DNA of 64,000 nucleotides, taken from contig JAHDCC010000003.1 in the NCBI GenBank assembly GCA_020630065.1, positions 1 through 64,000 of the forward strand, read 5' to 3'. The notes under the pieces were generated by a model that searched no databases, was not told where the DNA came from, and saw only the letters and a list, made by a program, of their open reading frames with translations. The position numbers and the translations under genes were made by a program. Below are positions 1 through 8,922 of this stretch, piece after piece. The stretch's first letter is position 1. The number at the start of each line of letters is the position of its first letter. The stretch is from Acidimicrobiales bacterium (GTDB lineage: Bacteria > Actinomycetota > Acidimicrobiia > Acidimicrobiales > SZUA-35).

Positions 1-59
1 AGCCTGGTGATAGTACCCAGTCGTTAAACCTGCGCCGATAGACGACCGATAGTGCGGAC

Positions 60-662
60 ATGGCATTTTTGCGCAAAAAGGGTCGAAACGAGCGGGGAGC
101 CGCCCTCGTCGAGGCAGCGCTGATCACTCCCGTGTTCTTCCTACTTATTTTCGGCATTCTCGAAATGGGTCTGCTGTATCGAGATTCGCTGACTAACTCA
201 AACGCAGCAAAAGAGGGAGCGAGAGCGGCCAGTGTGAACGGTTCGAGTCCGTCCGCCGATTTCTTGATTCTCCGGTCGATCGAAAACGGTATCGAGCCGA
301 TCGGTCTTCAGAATCTCGAACATGTTGTCGTGTTTAAAGCATCAGGTCCGGGAGCCCCGGTTCCTGCGGCCTGCAAAGCAGGTTCACAGCCTGGCCTTTG
401 TAACCGGTACGATGCAGCATCGTTCTTTCGCCAACTAAATGTCACCGGCACCTCAACCCCGACCGGTCACTTTGGCTGCACTCCTGGTCTTTCCATCGAT
501 CGCTACTGGTGCCCGGGTACCCGAAATACCAAACTCGGCGAATCCGAGTATGTGGGGGTCCATATCGAAACGCGTCACGACTACATCACGGGGTTCTTCG
601 GCGCATCCACAAATCTTGAGGACACCACAATTATCCGCCTAGAACCAACGGAGTACTCATGA
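60..662 (+). CDS. TadE-like pilus assembly protein (first copy)
   Basis: A 200-residue TadE-family protein of the Flp/Tad pilus system. Residues about 10-45 hold the hallmark: a basic start, ERGAALVEAALITPVFFLLIF, then a glycine/glutamate after the membrane helix (GILEMGLLYRD), as in class III pre-pseudopilins. The rest should be extracytoplasmic and carries four cysteines (ACKAG..LCNRY, FGCTPG, YWCPG) that could form disulphides. The stop overlaps the ATG of the next TadE gene by four bases (ATGA), so the two are translationally coupled. The other tad genes (ATPase, TadB/C) are not in the window and may lie upstream. The family call is firm; the role as a minor pseudopilin is inferred. Confidence 0.85.
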   Translation: MAFLRKKGRNERGAALVEAALITPVFFLLIFGILEMGLLYRDSLTNSNAAKEGARAASVNGSSPSADFLILRSIENGIEPIGLQNLEHVVVFKASGPGAPVPAACKAGSQPGLCNRYDAASFFRQLNVTGTSTPTGHFGCTPGLSIDRYWCPGTRNTKLGESEYVGVHIETRHDYITGFFGASTNLEDTTIIRLEPTEYS

Positions 663-1276
663 AACACCGGATCTGGTTTAACAGAGCTACCAAGTCAGAG
701 TCCGAACGAGGGGCCGCGCTAGTCGAACTAGCGATGGTACTAACTTTCTTAATGTTGCTTGTCATGGGCATCTTCGAGATCGGAACGGCGTGGAACACCT
801 CTCAGGGCGTCACCCAAGCATCTCGTGATGGTGCCCGTGTCGGAAGTCAGCTAGCGGTTAGAGGCGAAGCAGACTACGAGATTCTCAAGTCTATTGAAGC
901 GTCGCTCGGAAGCGACTTCCCGCTTCTCACCAGGGTTGTGGTTTTCGAATCTGACGTTTCTGGTCAGATGCCGACAGCGTGTCAAACAGCTGCGCCCGGT
1001 TACTCAGGCGGAGCAAACTGCAACGTGTATGGGCCGACCCATTTCGCGGCGTTAGCCAGCCCAGCAGGACCACAGTGGGGGTCGGGCTCTACGTGTGGTT
1101 CCAGCGACCAGAACTGGTGCTCGGCTACTGAAAGAATCGACGGGCCTAGTATCACGAACCTGACGAACCTGGGCGTCCATGTTGAAGTCGGAAAGTCGTC
1201 GGTAACCCAACTCTTTGGATCAGGTCCGATCCAAATTTCTGAAACAACTGTCATGCGAGTCGAGCCAGGTAGCTAA
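659..1276 (+). CDS. TadE-like pilus assembly protein (second copy)
   Basis: A 205-residue paralogue of the preceding gene. It has the same N-terminal block (ERGAALVELAMVLTFLMLLVMGIFEIGTAW at about residues 17-46), one membrane helix and an exported remainder. The cysteine pattern of the first copy is repeated in order (TACQ..NCNVY..STCG..NWCSA), so the extracytoplasmic fold is probably shared and disulphide-bonded. It starts inside the last codon of its neighbour and ends three bases before the TadG-like gene, so the three form one operon. It may be a minor pilin or tip component of a Tad pilus; this is inferred from the family only. Confidence 0.83.
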   Translation: MKHRIWFNRATKSESERGAALVELAMVLTFLMLLVMGIFEIGTAWNTSQGVTQASRDGARVGSQLAVRGEADYEILKSIEASLGSDFPLLTRVVVFESDVSGQMPTACQTAAPGYSGGANCNVYGPTHFAALASPAGPQWGSGSTCGSSDQNWCSATERIDGPSITNLTNLGVHVEVGKSSVTQLFGSGPIQISETTVMRVEPGS

Positions 1277-1279
1277 CGA

Positions 1280-2944
1280 ATGGCCATCGGGGAACAAACA
1301 CGGAGCGTAATGTTTACAACTGCTATTGAGGACGATCTTGATGACCAAGTCGATGAGCTTGGCTCCACGGTCAACGAAGAACTTGTCGACCCTGATCTGT
1401 CAGAAGAAGAGTCGGGTTACGTATTGCCGATGACGGCGATGCTGCTAATCCCTCTCCTAATTTTCTCAGCGTTTGCTGTAGACGTTGGCGCTTGGTACCT
1501 CAAAGGTCAGCAAGTCCAGAGAGCCACAGACGCTGCCGCGTTAGCCGGGGTTGTCTATATGCCGAACCTGGCTTCAGCCGAGGATGCGGCGATTGATATC
1601 GCAGCTAAAAACGGAATGATTGACCAGCGTTGGATCGATGCCGGTAACCCTGGTGTGGCGAACGCTAACGTCGTAGTAACGGCAAAAGCCGATCAACTGC
1701 GGGTACGTATCGACACCGAGACGCCCGCATACCTGGGCCGGATCGTTCTCGATGATGTCGCAATCGAACGCTACAGCGTGGCTGATATAACGTCGGATGT
1801 TGGTTTCGGTAACCCCACCTCTGGTCTAGGTACCGGCAATCTAGATAGCACGGTGTTGGGGGCGCCTCCTGGCGGCGGATCGTACGCTCACGGGCTGTGG
1901 CTTTCGATTAACAGCCATTGTTTGGGTTATGCCCAAGGTGACCCGTTCAGTACTGCCTGGATCGGGACATCACAGCCATGGAATGGCTGCAACGACGGAA
2001 ACCGACAAGCAAACCCATCATTCAACTCAAACCAAGACATGTACGACTATGTGGTTGACATTCCGCAAGGAATCGCTGGCAACACCGATATTCAGGTCTT
2101 TGAACCTGGTGTATGCACGAGCGGCCGAGCGAGAGATATCGTGAGTAACGGCCCTCGTCTTCGGTTCCGAGTCTATGGAAGTGACGGGACGCCGGACTAT
2201 GACCTAGATAACTTGGCTCAAACCCCGGTGTTTGATCGGCTCTATTCTCGAGATGCCTGTACCGGAGGCCAAAATGGCTGGTACACGATGGCCACTGTTA
2301 CCCCGTCGCAGGCGGGCAAGTGGTATGTGAGGGCCAATAGTCGAGCCAATTTCAACAGCAACGACGCCGGTCTCAACAACTTCGCGCTTCGCGCTGTTCC
2401 CAGTGGCGGTAACGGTTTCTTATGTTCGAGGTCTGCAGCCAACCCGACTTGCCCAAGTTTGTACGCTCGAGAGTGGGCGTCGTTCTATCGGCCGGCTTGG
2501 GGTGCTGGTGGAACTACTACCGAGTTCTTCTTGGCCCAGATAGAGGAAGAGCACGCCGGTAAAACGGTTCAGATCCGTTTGTTTGACCCAGGCGAAGGTA
2601 TGGACAACATTCAGTTCTTCGCCGATGATAACGTCGCCGTGCCATTCAATTTCCGACGAAGTAACTGCTCGGTGGGCGGAATATGTTCCAACCCTGGTGT
2701 ATGGCCCGAAGATGCAAGTTTCCAGACATCGGCGAATTGTGGAGGAAACCCTTGTCTTCGAGTAACCAACCAACGTTACAACTCGCAGTGGGTGACCCTC
2801 GAATACCAGCTTCCGTCCGACTACGCGTGTGCGTCGAGCTGTTGGTGGAAAGTTCGGTATACCCCAGAAGGTACGAATACGCCGACTGACCGTACGACCT
2901 GGTCGGTCAAAGTTATCGGCGATCCGGCTCACCTTACCGAGTAG
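1280..2944 (+). CDS. TadG-like protein with large Cys-rich exported domain
   Basis: A 554-residue protein. Residues about 45-95 match the TadE/TadG start: SGYVLPMTAMLLIPLLIFSAFAVDVGAWYLKGQQVQRATDAAALAG, a membrane helix followed by the VDVGxWY and ATDAAALAG motifs. About 45 acidic residues precede it in the cytoplasm. The remaining ~450 residues are extracytoplasmic, contain twelve cysteines (an even number) and many aromatic and Gly/Asn residues. I see no von Willebrand motif (no DxSxS), which many TadG proteins carry. It is the last gene of the Tad-type operon; the next gene, obgE, starts 72 bases later. It probably works at the cell surface with the two TadE proteins. The function of the large domain is unknown. 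Confidence 0.8.
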   Translation: MAIGEQTRSVMFTTAIEDDLDDQVDELGSTVNEELVDPDLSEEESGYVLPMTAMLLIPLLIFSAFAVDVGAWYLKGQQVQRATDAAALAGVVYMPNLASAEDAAIDIAAKNGMIDQRWIDAGNPGVANANVVVTAKADQLRVRIDTETPAYLGRIVLDDVAIERYSVADITSDVGFGNPTSGLGTGNLDSTVLGAPPGGGSYAHGLWLSINSHCLGYAQGDPFSTAWIGTSQPWNGCNDGNRQANPSFNSNQDMYDYVVDIPQGIAGNTDIQVFEPGVCTSGRARDIVSNGPRLRFRVYGSDGTPDYDLDNLAQTPVFDRLYSRDACTGGQNGWYTMATVTPSQAGKWYVRANSRANFNSNDAGLNNFALRAVPSGGNGFLCSRSAANPTCPSLYAREWASFYRPAWGAGGTTTEFFLAQIEEEHAGKTVQIRLFDPGEGMDNIQFFADDNVAVPFNFRRSNCSVGGICSNPGVWPEDASFQTSANCGGNPCLRVTNQRYNSQWVTLEYQLPSDYACASSCWWKVRYTPEGTNTPTDRTTWSVKVIGDPAHLTE

Positions 2945-3016
2945 CACTTCTTTACAATCCAGGCGGCTGAGGGATTCACCAAGGCGGGCACCTATTGGAG
3001 GTCTATCCTCTAGTAG

Positions 3017-4273
3017 GTGTCCGTTTTTGTTGATGAGTGTAACTTTTGCGCACGAGCTGGAGATGGGGGAGCGGGCTCTGTTTCGTTTCGCCGAGAAGCC
3101 CACGTGCCCTATGGTGGCCCCGATGGTGGTGACGGCGGGGACGGCGGTTCGGTTTGGTTAGAAGCGGACCGTAACGTCGCGTCGCTTCTTTCGTTTCGCG
3201 ATCACCCGCATCGTATTGCTGAGAGTGGAACTCATGGTAGTGGGGCTAAGAAGCATGGGAAAAGTGGCGCCGATGTGATAGCGCGTGTGCCTGAGGGAAC
3301 CGTGGTCAGGGATCATGAAACCGGTGAGATCCTAGCTGACCTATCAACGGCCGGTGACCGCTGGCTAGCGTCACCTGGCGGTGTCGGGGGGAAAGGGAAC
3401 GCCCGATTCTTGTCGAACAAGCGTCGCGCCCCCGCTTTTGCCGAACAAGGCGAGAAATGTGAAGATACTTGGTACCGGCTTGAGCTAAAACTTTTAGCCG
3501 ACGTTGCCCTTGTCGGGTTTCCGAGTTCCGGGAAAAGCACGTTGATTTCGGTTATCTCTGAGGCGAAACCAAAAATCGCCGAATATCCGTTTACGACGCT
3601 TGAACCGAATCTTGGGGTCGTTCGGCTTGATCAGGAAAACGAATTTGTAGTAGCAGACCTGCCTGGTCTGATCGAAGGCGCCAGCGACGGTATTGGTCTT
3701 GGTCATCAGTTTCTGCGTCACATAGAACGAGCTCGAGTGCTTGTGTACCTCCTCGATTTGGCTTCGGTCGATGGTGCCTCACCCCAGGAGCAACTGGAGA
3801 TTCTCAAACGGGAACTGGCGGCATACCAGCCGGACCTGGTTAATCGACCACATATCATTGTTGGTTCGAAGTCAGATGTTCTTGATGCCGAAGACTGGGG
3901 CGACGATACCCAGGTCGAATTTTCTATCTCGTCGGTGACAAGAACAGGGCTAGACCCGGTGCTTTGGCGTTTGTCGGACTTGGTCAAACAGGACCGCGCT
4001 CAACAGCCGACAGGCGGGGGTCACGTCATTCATCGTCCGGAACCATCCGGGGTTCGTATCGAGCGCCTCGATGACGCGTCATGGCTGGTAGTGGGCCGTC
4101 AGGCTGAACGTGCGGTCGCTCTGTCTGACCTAACCGACATTGGGGCGTTGGACTACGCTCAGGCGCAATTGAAGAAAATCGGTGTGGACAAAGCACTTCG
4201 TAAAGCGGGGGTGCGAGAAGGTGACACCGTTAGAATCGGTGCGTTTGCGTTCGAATATAGGGACGACTTGTAG
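3017..4273 (+). CDS. obgE: GTPase Obg (ribosome assembly)
   Basis: Obg/CgtA GTPase acting in late 50S ribosome maturation. It has the Gly-rich Obg domain (residues ~1-158, with GGPDGGDGGDGG), then the G domain with G1 GFPSSGKST (167-175), switch I ending YPFTTLEPNLG, G3 DLPGLIEGA and G4-like GSKSD, and a C-terminal OCT domain (~330-418). The start is GTG (SVFVDE follows); an SD-like ggaggt lies about 13 bases upstream. The usual partners rplU and rpmA are not upstream; Tad genes are there instead. The stop overlaps the proB GTG by one base, so proB is translationally coupled. Confidence 0.97.
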   Translation: MSVFVDECNFCARAGDGGAGSVSFRREAHVPYGGPDGGDGGDGGSVWLEADRNVASLLSFRDHPHRIAESGTHGSGAKKHGKSGADVIARVPEGTVVRDHETGEILADLSTAGDRWLASPGGVGGKGNARFLSNKRRAPAFAEQGEKCEDTWYRLELKLLADVALVGFPSSGKSTLISVISEAKPKIAEYPFTTLEPNLGVVRLDQENEFVVADLPGLIEGASDGIGLGHQFLRHIERARVLVYLLDLASVDGASPQEQLEILKRELAAYQPDLVNRPHIIVGSKSDVLDAEDWGDDTQVEFSISSVTRTGLDPVLWRLSDLVKQDRAQQPTGGGHVIHRPEPSGVRIERLDDASWLVVGRQAERAVALSDLTDIGALDYAQAQLKKIGVDKALRKAGVREGDTVRIGAFAFEYRDDL

Positions 4274-5373
4274 TGAGAGTAATCGTAAAGATCGGTTCGT
4301 CATCGTTAACGAAATCTACCGGAGCGATCAACCATCAAGCAATAGCGAAGTTATGTGACGAGGTGGCGGAGCTTCACCGTCTTGGGCATTCTCCTATCAT
4401 CGTGACCAGTGGCGGGATTGCTGCCGGGTTAGATCCATTGGGGTTCGATCCGGCGACGCGACCTCGTCAGCAGGATGTTTTGCGGGCAGCCTCAGCGGTT
4501 GGGCAGATCTCGCTGATGGCGAGCTACAACCAGCTTTTGCGAAAGAGCGGCCTCGTGGCGGCACAGGTTCTTTTGGTTCCGACCGACATGTGGCAACGCC
4601 AACGATATGTAAATAGCCGGGGCACGCTTGAGGTGTTGCTGGCCCAGGGCGTCGTGCCGGTCGTGAACGAAAACGATGCGGTTGCCGATGACGAAATACG
4701 CTTTGGTGACAACGATCGACTCGCCGCGCTCGTAGCTCATCTGGTCGATGCTGATCGACTCGTTTTGTTGACCGATACGCCTGGTTTGTTTACCGCTGAT
4801 CCTCGGGTTGATGCCAATGCGTCGTTGATTGAAGAGATCGTTGAGTTCGATCATCAGTTGGAGTCGATGGCGTCTGGGCCGCGCAGCTCGGTTGGGAGCG
4901 GAGGGATGGCATCGAAATTGGCGGCCGCCAAGATGGCTACGTGGTCTGGAGTTGAGACCATTATCGCTCAATCCGACCGGGAGAACGTCGTTGTAGAGGC
5001 CGTAGCGGGCGTCCCTAGTGTCGGTACGGTCTTTCGGGCCCGCAACCAGCGTCTAAGCGCTCGAAAGCTCTGGATCGCCTTTGCGTCCCCCTCCGCGGGT
5101 GTGGTCACTGTCGATGCTGGTGCTCGAGCAGCGTTGGAGTCGAAACCCTGTTCGCTGTTGCCGGCAGGTGTCGTTAGCTGTGATGGATCGTTCGGACCAG
5201 ATCAAGCTGTCGAGGTCAAAGACGAGACGGGCGAAGTATTTGCCAAAGGATTAAGCCGTTGGTCATCTGAGAACCTGAATAGTTTTGCCGGTCGCCAGAC
5301 AGCCGACTTGCCAGAAACATTGGTTGATGAAGTTATTCATCGTGATGACCTGGTGTCCATACCGGCGCCGTAG
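4273..5373 (+). CDS. proB: Glutamate 5-kinase with PUA domain
   Basis: First enzyme of proline synthesis: it phosphorylates L-glutamate with ATP to glutamyl 5-phosphate in the cytoplasm. The amino-acid kinase domain (~1-255) shows VKIGSSSLT at the start, TSGGIAAG, the NENDAVADDEIRFGDND substrate loop and VLLTDTPGLF. A PUA domain follows (~265-366, with GLSRWSSENLNSFAGRQTADL), so this is the long bacterial form (366 residues). It starts with GTG sharing one base with the obgE stop. The expected next gene, proA, is absent from this window, although obgE-proB-proA-nadD is a common actinobacterial order. Confidence 0.96.
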   Translation: MRVIVKIGSSSLTKSTGAINHQAIAKLCDEVAELHRLGHSPIIVTSGGIAAGLDPLGFDPATRPRQQDVLRAASAVGQISLMASYNQLLRKSGLVAAQVLLVPTDMWQRQRYVNSRGTLEVLLAQGVVPVVNENDAVADDEIRFGDNDRLAALVAHLVDADRLVLLTDTPGLFTADPRVDANASLIEEIVEFDHQLESMASGPRSSVGSGGMASKLAAAKMATWSGVETIIAQSDRENVVVEAVAGVPSVGTVFRARNQRLSARKLWIAFASPSAGVVTVDAGARAALESKPCSLLPAGVVSCDGSFGPDQAVEVKDETGEVFAKGLSRWSSENLNSFAGRQTADLPETLVDEVIHRDDLVSIPAP

Positions 5374-5471
5374 CTTATACGTTTTAGTTGTCGGCAAACA
5401 AATACCGGCGTAGCGACAAGGCAGTTGCCTATATGGTGACGCTCGCCGGACACAGATGTAAGGTGGTGCCG

Positions 5472-6407
5472 ATGGATGTGCTTCTAATCGGTGGATCGGG
5501 GTTTGTTGGCAGCGCAGTGTTGCGGTTGTTGGTAGACCGAGACGACTTGAATGTGGTGGCGTTGACCCGTGGCTTTACGCCACAAAAATGGACCGGGGTT
5601 ACTCACATAGCCTGCGATAGACGAGATTCGGCGTCGTTGCAACGTAAGCTCGGCGATAGGGCATTTGACGTTGTCATCGACGTAACAGCCTATGAGGCGG
5701 TCGACGTTGAACCGGTGCGTGCTGTATTAGCAAACAGTCCGGCCCGGTATGTGATGGTTAGTTCAGCAGCCGTGTACGATCGACGGCTTTGCCGACCGCC
5801 GTTTGTTGAAGATGCCCCGGCTACCGGCGACGATATCTGGGGTTCCTATGGGGTTGGTAAACATAGAGCCGAGATGGCGCTTTCAGATCTTGTCGATACG
5901 TACATTCTGCGCCCTCCCTACATCTACGGTCCGGGAAATATCTTGCATCGAGAGCGTTTTCTCTGGTCGAGGATGCTCACCGGTGAGACGATCCTGGTAC
6001 CAGACAACGGTCAGACTAGGTTACAAATGTGCAGTGTCGGCGATTTGGCACGACTCCTTGTACAGGCCGTCGATGCGGTCTACCCGTCGGGTATTTACAA
6101 TGTGGGTGAACCGTCATTCCTTACGTTCAACAGGTACATCGAAGTTCTGGCCGAAGCAGCAAACCTATCGTTGTCGGACATTTCCATTTCCTACGTGAGC
6201 GATGATCGTTACCCGGCCCGAGAGTACTTTCCGTTCCGAGATTACGATCTGGTGTTGGACACCACCCGGTTCAGCACACGAAACCCCGGGTTTCGGTTTG
6301 TCGAGTTGCTGGATGGCCTACCGTCTACTCTCGAATGGCTTCAATTCACAGATCGGTTGTCGGTCGAACGTAACGACGTCGAACGAGAGCTTCTCGAAGG
6401 AGGCTGA
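5472..6407 (+). CDS. NAD-dependent epimerase/dehydratase family protein
   Basis: A 311-residue short-chain extended (SDR) Rossmann protein. The NAD(P)-binding GGSGFVGSAV motif lies within the first 20 residues when the ATG at 5472 is used. That ATG has a good ribosome site (aaggtgg, six bases away), so it is preferred over in-frame TTG/ATG codons further upstream. Later features are VMVSSAAVYDR, the SYGVGKHRAE segment (the catalytic YxxxK in modified form) and LRPPYIYGPGN. These resemble nucleotide-sugar epimerases and the chloroplast RNA-binding-type epimerases. The substrate cannot be told. It follows proB by about 100 bases and ends at a hairpin shared with the convergent pspA gene. Confidence 0.85.
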   Translation: MDVLLIGGSGFVGSAVLRLLVDRDDLNVVALTRGFTPQKWTGVTHIACDRRDSASLQRKLGDRAFDVVIDVTAYEAVDVEPVRAVLANSPARYVMVSSAAVYDRRLCRPPFVEDAPATGDDIWGSYGVGKHRAEMALSDLVDTYILRPPYIYGPGNILHRERFLWSRMLTGETILVPDNGQTRLQMCSVGDLARLLVQAVDAVYPSGIYNVGEPSFLTFNRYIEVLAEAANLSLSDISISYVSDDRYPAREYFPFRDYDLVLDTTRFSTRNPGFRFVELLDGLPSTLEWLQFTDRLSVERNDVERELLEGG

Positions 6408-6421
6408 CGGCGACAACCTAA

Positions 6422-6458
6422 AAACGTGCCGGCCGCTGTTAAGCGGATCGACACGTTT
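6422..6458. terminator. Interrupted hairpin between convergent genes
   Basis: Nested inverted repeats: outer arms AAACGTG (6422-6428) and CACGTTT (6452-6458), inner arms CCGCT (6433-6437) and AGCGG (6442-6446). It lies just after the epimerase stop and just after the 3' end of the minus-strand pspA. There is no clear T run, so it is a possible bidirectional terminator or 3'-end hairpin. Confidence 0.45.
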
Positions 6459-6483
6459 CCAAAGTTTGGTACGTCGTAGTTAA

Positions 6484-7275
6484 CTAGGCTGTTGGGCCGT
6501 CCTGAATTTCAGCTTGTTGGGCCTGAGCTACCTGGTCGGTTGGAGCTGATGCTTCTTCCAAGCCGAGTTGGGCTCGAATCTCGCTGAGACGAGCGTTCGC
6601 TTCAACGTTGCGGCTCGCTTCTTCGACCTCAAGCATGCGTCCTTCAACCGAAGCTTCGTTGAGTTCAGCCGAACCCTTAGCTTTGGCGTATCGGCCTTCG
6701 ATTTTGTTTCGAACTTCGTCCAACGAAGGAACATCGTCGCCAACGGTTTCGGACAGCGAAGCCATGGTCTTGTTGAGCTGTTCCTGCATTTTGGCTTGAT
6801 CGAGCTGGGAAAGAAGTTTCTGACGCTCGTTGAGTTTCTTTTGCAGAATGGCAGAGTTCGAGTTAACTGCCTGCTTAGCTTGATCGGCTGCTTGTGTGGT
6901 TTGAATATGAAGAGCTTTGAGGTCTTCGACTTCTTGTTCGATGCCGATCATACGGTTAGCGAAGGCTTCAGCAGCGGTCGTGTACTGGGCCACCTTAGCC
7001 TGGTTATTGTTCTTCTGCGCATCGTCAGCCATCATGACGGCTTGTTTAGCGTTGCCAGAAATCTTTTCTAGCTCATCCATCGCCCGGTTGAGTCGGATCT
7101 CGGTTTGTTTCTGGTTGGCGATCACGTTCGCTGCTTGTTCTTTCAAACGGCGATGCTGATCGTGAGCTTCCTGGATCGCCTGTTCCAATTGAATTTTGGG
7201 GTCGGCACGCTCGTTAAATTCTGAGTTTCCCTTAGCGGTTAAATAATTCCACCAACGTTTGACTAACTTGATCAT
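6484..7275 (-). CDS. pspA: PspA/IM30 (Vipp1) family membrane-stress protein
   Basis: A 263-residue, almost entirely helical, coiled-coil protein of the PspA/IM30 family, an ESCRT-III relative that coats and repairs the inner leaflet of the membrane. The N-terminal part has the family form (a short amphipathic helix, then DPKIQLEQAIQEAHDQHRRLKEQAANVIANQ). The middle has the long charged coiled coil and a C-terminal part rich in Ala/Glu. The start ATG overlaps the murJ stop by four bases, so it is the last gene of an AAA ATPase-murJ-pspA operon on the minus strand. Coupling to the lipid II flippase suggests a role in envelope stress during wall synthesis; that link is inferred. Confidence 0.9.
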   Translation of the reverse strand: MIKLVKRWWNYLTAKGNSEFNERADPKIQLEQAIQEAHDQHRRLKEQAANVIANQKQTEIRLNRAMDELEKISGNAKQAVMMADDAQKNNNQAKVAQYTTAAEAFANRMIGIEQEVEDLKALHIQTTQAADQAKQAVNSNSAILQKKLNERQKLLSQLDQAKMQEQLNKTMASLSETVGDDVPSLDEVRNKIEGRYAKAKGSAELNEASVEGRMLEVEEASRNVEANARLSEIRAQLGLEEASAPTDQVAQAQQAEIQDGPTA

Positions 7276-8909
7276 GGTCGTTTGCCTACCTTACCTACTG
7301 GTCTTATACCGACGGTCCATAAGACACCGCCATAGATGATTGCTCCGCTTGTTAGTACCACTACAACATCAAGCGGCGAAACTATTGATACTTTACCAAC
7401 CAAATACATCGTCACGCCGCTCGCCACACTTGCGAAAAAGATTTGTGCAAACCAGCCAGTCACGATTCGCTTACCTAGTCTCCTCGCTAGAAGGACTCTT
7501 AGGAGCACGAATTCGGCCCACGCAGCCGCAGCGGCACCTAATGCTAGACCGGCTGCTCCCAGATGCGATTGCCCGTCTTGGACTCGGTCTGCGGTGTAAG
7601 CCGACAACGAGGGCAGGTTTTCGGCTCCTACGATTTCCCGACCATCAACGCTCAACAAGTCGAGTTGGAACATAAAGAGCACTCCGAAAGCGATACCTAC
7701 GAGTAGACGGGCTACCGCTATTCTTGCTGGACCTTTCACTTCCCCTAAGGCGTATAAGGTGTTTTGAACGATGCGGGCAGATATTGCTGCGGGCAGTCCA
7801 AGGCCGAAGGCACCAACCACGATCGCGACAGTGGTCACGTCACCGTCGTCGAACTTAAGCTCATCTAATACTCCCAAGTGGAGTAACAGTCGGCTTGGCC
7901 ATCCGTAGAGGGCGTCGATGATTGGCCGTCCTGCTACTACGTATGCCATCGAGACAAATCCGGCCGGGATCGCTACCCGTCGTAGAGCATGGGTGACACG
8001 TTCGGTGACGATATCTAACGAGTCGGACTTGCGGGACATCTCTGTCAGTTCAGAGACAGCTATTGAGAACCCGAACAGCGATATCGGCAATAGATAGATT
8101 GTCAGCGCAAATGTGAAACTGCTGACCCCTCCGTCGAGAAGAAACGACGCCGCCAAGACAGTATCCATCAGGCTCGATATTTGAACGACACCTCGAGCCC
8201 CAACCGCAGGCAGAAAACGGGTCAACACGTCGGTTAGCGCATCCGTTTTGTGTAGGTTCGGGCGGAGTCCTCGGACGAGGCGCAAAACCTTTGGTACTTG
8301 GACCCCAAGTTGGAGCGCCGAACCAATGACCATAGCTACTGCGAGAGCGAGCGCCGTATCGAACTCGGTCCAGGCTGACAGGGTTGCAACCACCAACATC
8401 GAAACCTGAGCGATGTTCCAAATGACTGGTGATGCGTAGGAAAGAAAAAAGCTTCGATGGCTATTTAGGATGCCGAGACACCAAGCGGCGATGACGAGAA
8501 AGCCGATCCCGACAGAGGTGATTCGGGTTAGATCGACCGTCAGGTCATATTTGTCGCCCTCAAAATTGGTGAAAAGGCGAACGATCGGTCCGGCGAGAAG
8601 AACAAGCAGCAACACGATTACTGAAGTTGCGATCGCTAGTAACGAGACGACCGCACTTGCAAGTCCGTCCGCCTCTCGGGTTTTGCCTTTCTCGACTAGA
8701 CCTGCGTATACCGGGACAAACGACGCCGACAACGAACCCTCACCGAGAAGGTTCTGCAGAAAATTAGGGACCCTCATTGCGACACGAAATGCGTCAGCGG
8801 CTGCGGCGTTACCCAAGGCAACCGAAATAGCGATTTCTCGAACTATCCCGGCTACTCGTGACAGCAGAATTCCCGCCGCTACGAGTTGGGCGCCTCTTAT
8901 TTTTGGCAT
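7272..8909 (-). CDS. murJ: Lipid II flippase MurJ (MviN family)
   Basis: A 545-residue polytopic membrane protein of the MOP superfamily, with about 14 predicted helices. The N-terminus reads GILLSRVAGIVREIAISVALGNAAAADAFRVAMRVPNFLQNLLGEGSLSASFVPVY, the MurJ signature (SRxxGxxRE, ADAFxxAFRIPNxLRxLFxEGAxxxAFVP). MurJ moves lipid II across the cytoplasmic membrane for peptidoglycan synthesis. Unlike mycobacterial MviN it has no C-terminal pseudokinase; the protein ends after the membrane region. It starts 13 bases after the AAA ATPase gene and overlaps pspA, so the three are one transcription unit. Confidence 0.95.
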   Translation of the reverse strand: MPKIRGAQLVAAGILLSRVAGIVREIAISVALGNAAAADAFRVAMRVPNFLQNLLGEGSLSASFVPVYAGLVEKGKTREADGLASAVVSLLAIATSVIVLLLVLLAGPIVRLFTNFEGDKYDLTVDLTRITSVGIGFLVIAAWCLGILNSHRSFFLSYASPVIWNIAQVSMLVVATLSAWTEFDTALALAVAMVIGSALQLGVQVPKVLRLVRGLRPNLHKTDALTDVLTRFLPAVGARGVVQISSLMDTVLAASFLLDGGVSSFTFALTIYLLPISLFGFSIAVSELTEMSRKSDSLDIVTERVTHALRRVAIPAGFVSMAYVVAGRPIIDALYGWPSRLLLHLGVLDELKFDDGDVTTVAIVVGAFGLGLPAAISARIVQNTLYALGEVKGPARIAVARLLVGIAFGVLFMFQLDLLSVDGREIVGAENLPSLSAYTADRVQDGQSHLGAAGLALGAAAAAWAEFVLLRVLLARRLGKRIVTGWFAQIFFASVASGVTMYLVGKVSIVSPLDVVVVLTSGAIIYGGVLWTVGIRPVGKVGKRP

Positions 8910-8922
8910 CGGTGTTCTACTT

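Noticed and set aside
13-59. End of a gene upstream of the first TadE gene
   Set aside because: The 59 bases hold stops in all three plus frames, and the fragment is too short to assign.
2420-3103. Minus-strand ORF (227 codons) across the TadG end and obgE start
   Set aside because: It spans two conserved genes on the other strand, is basic and has no domain.
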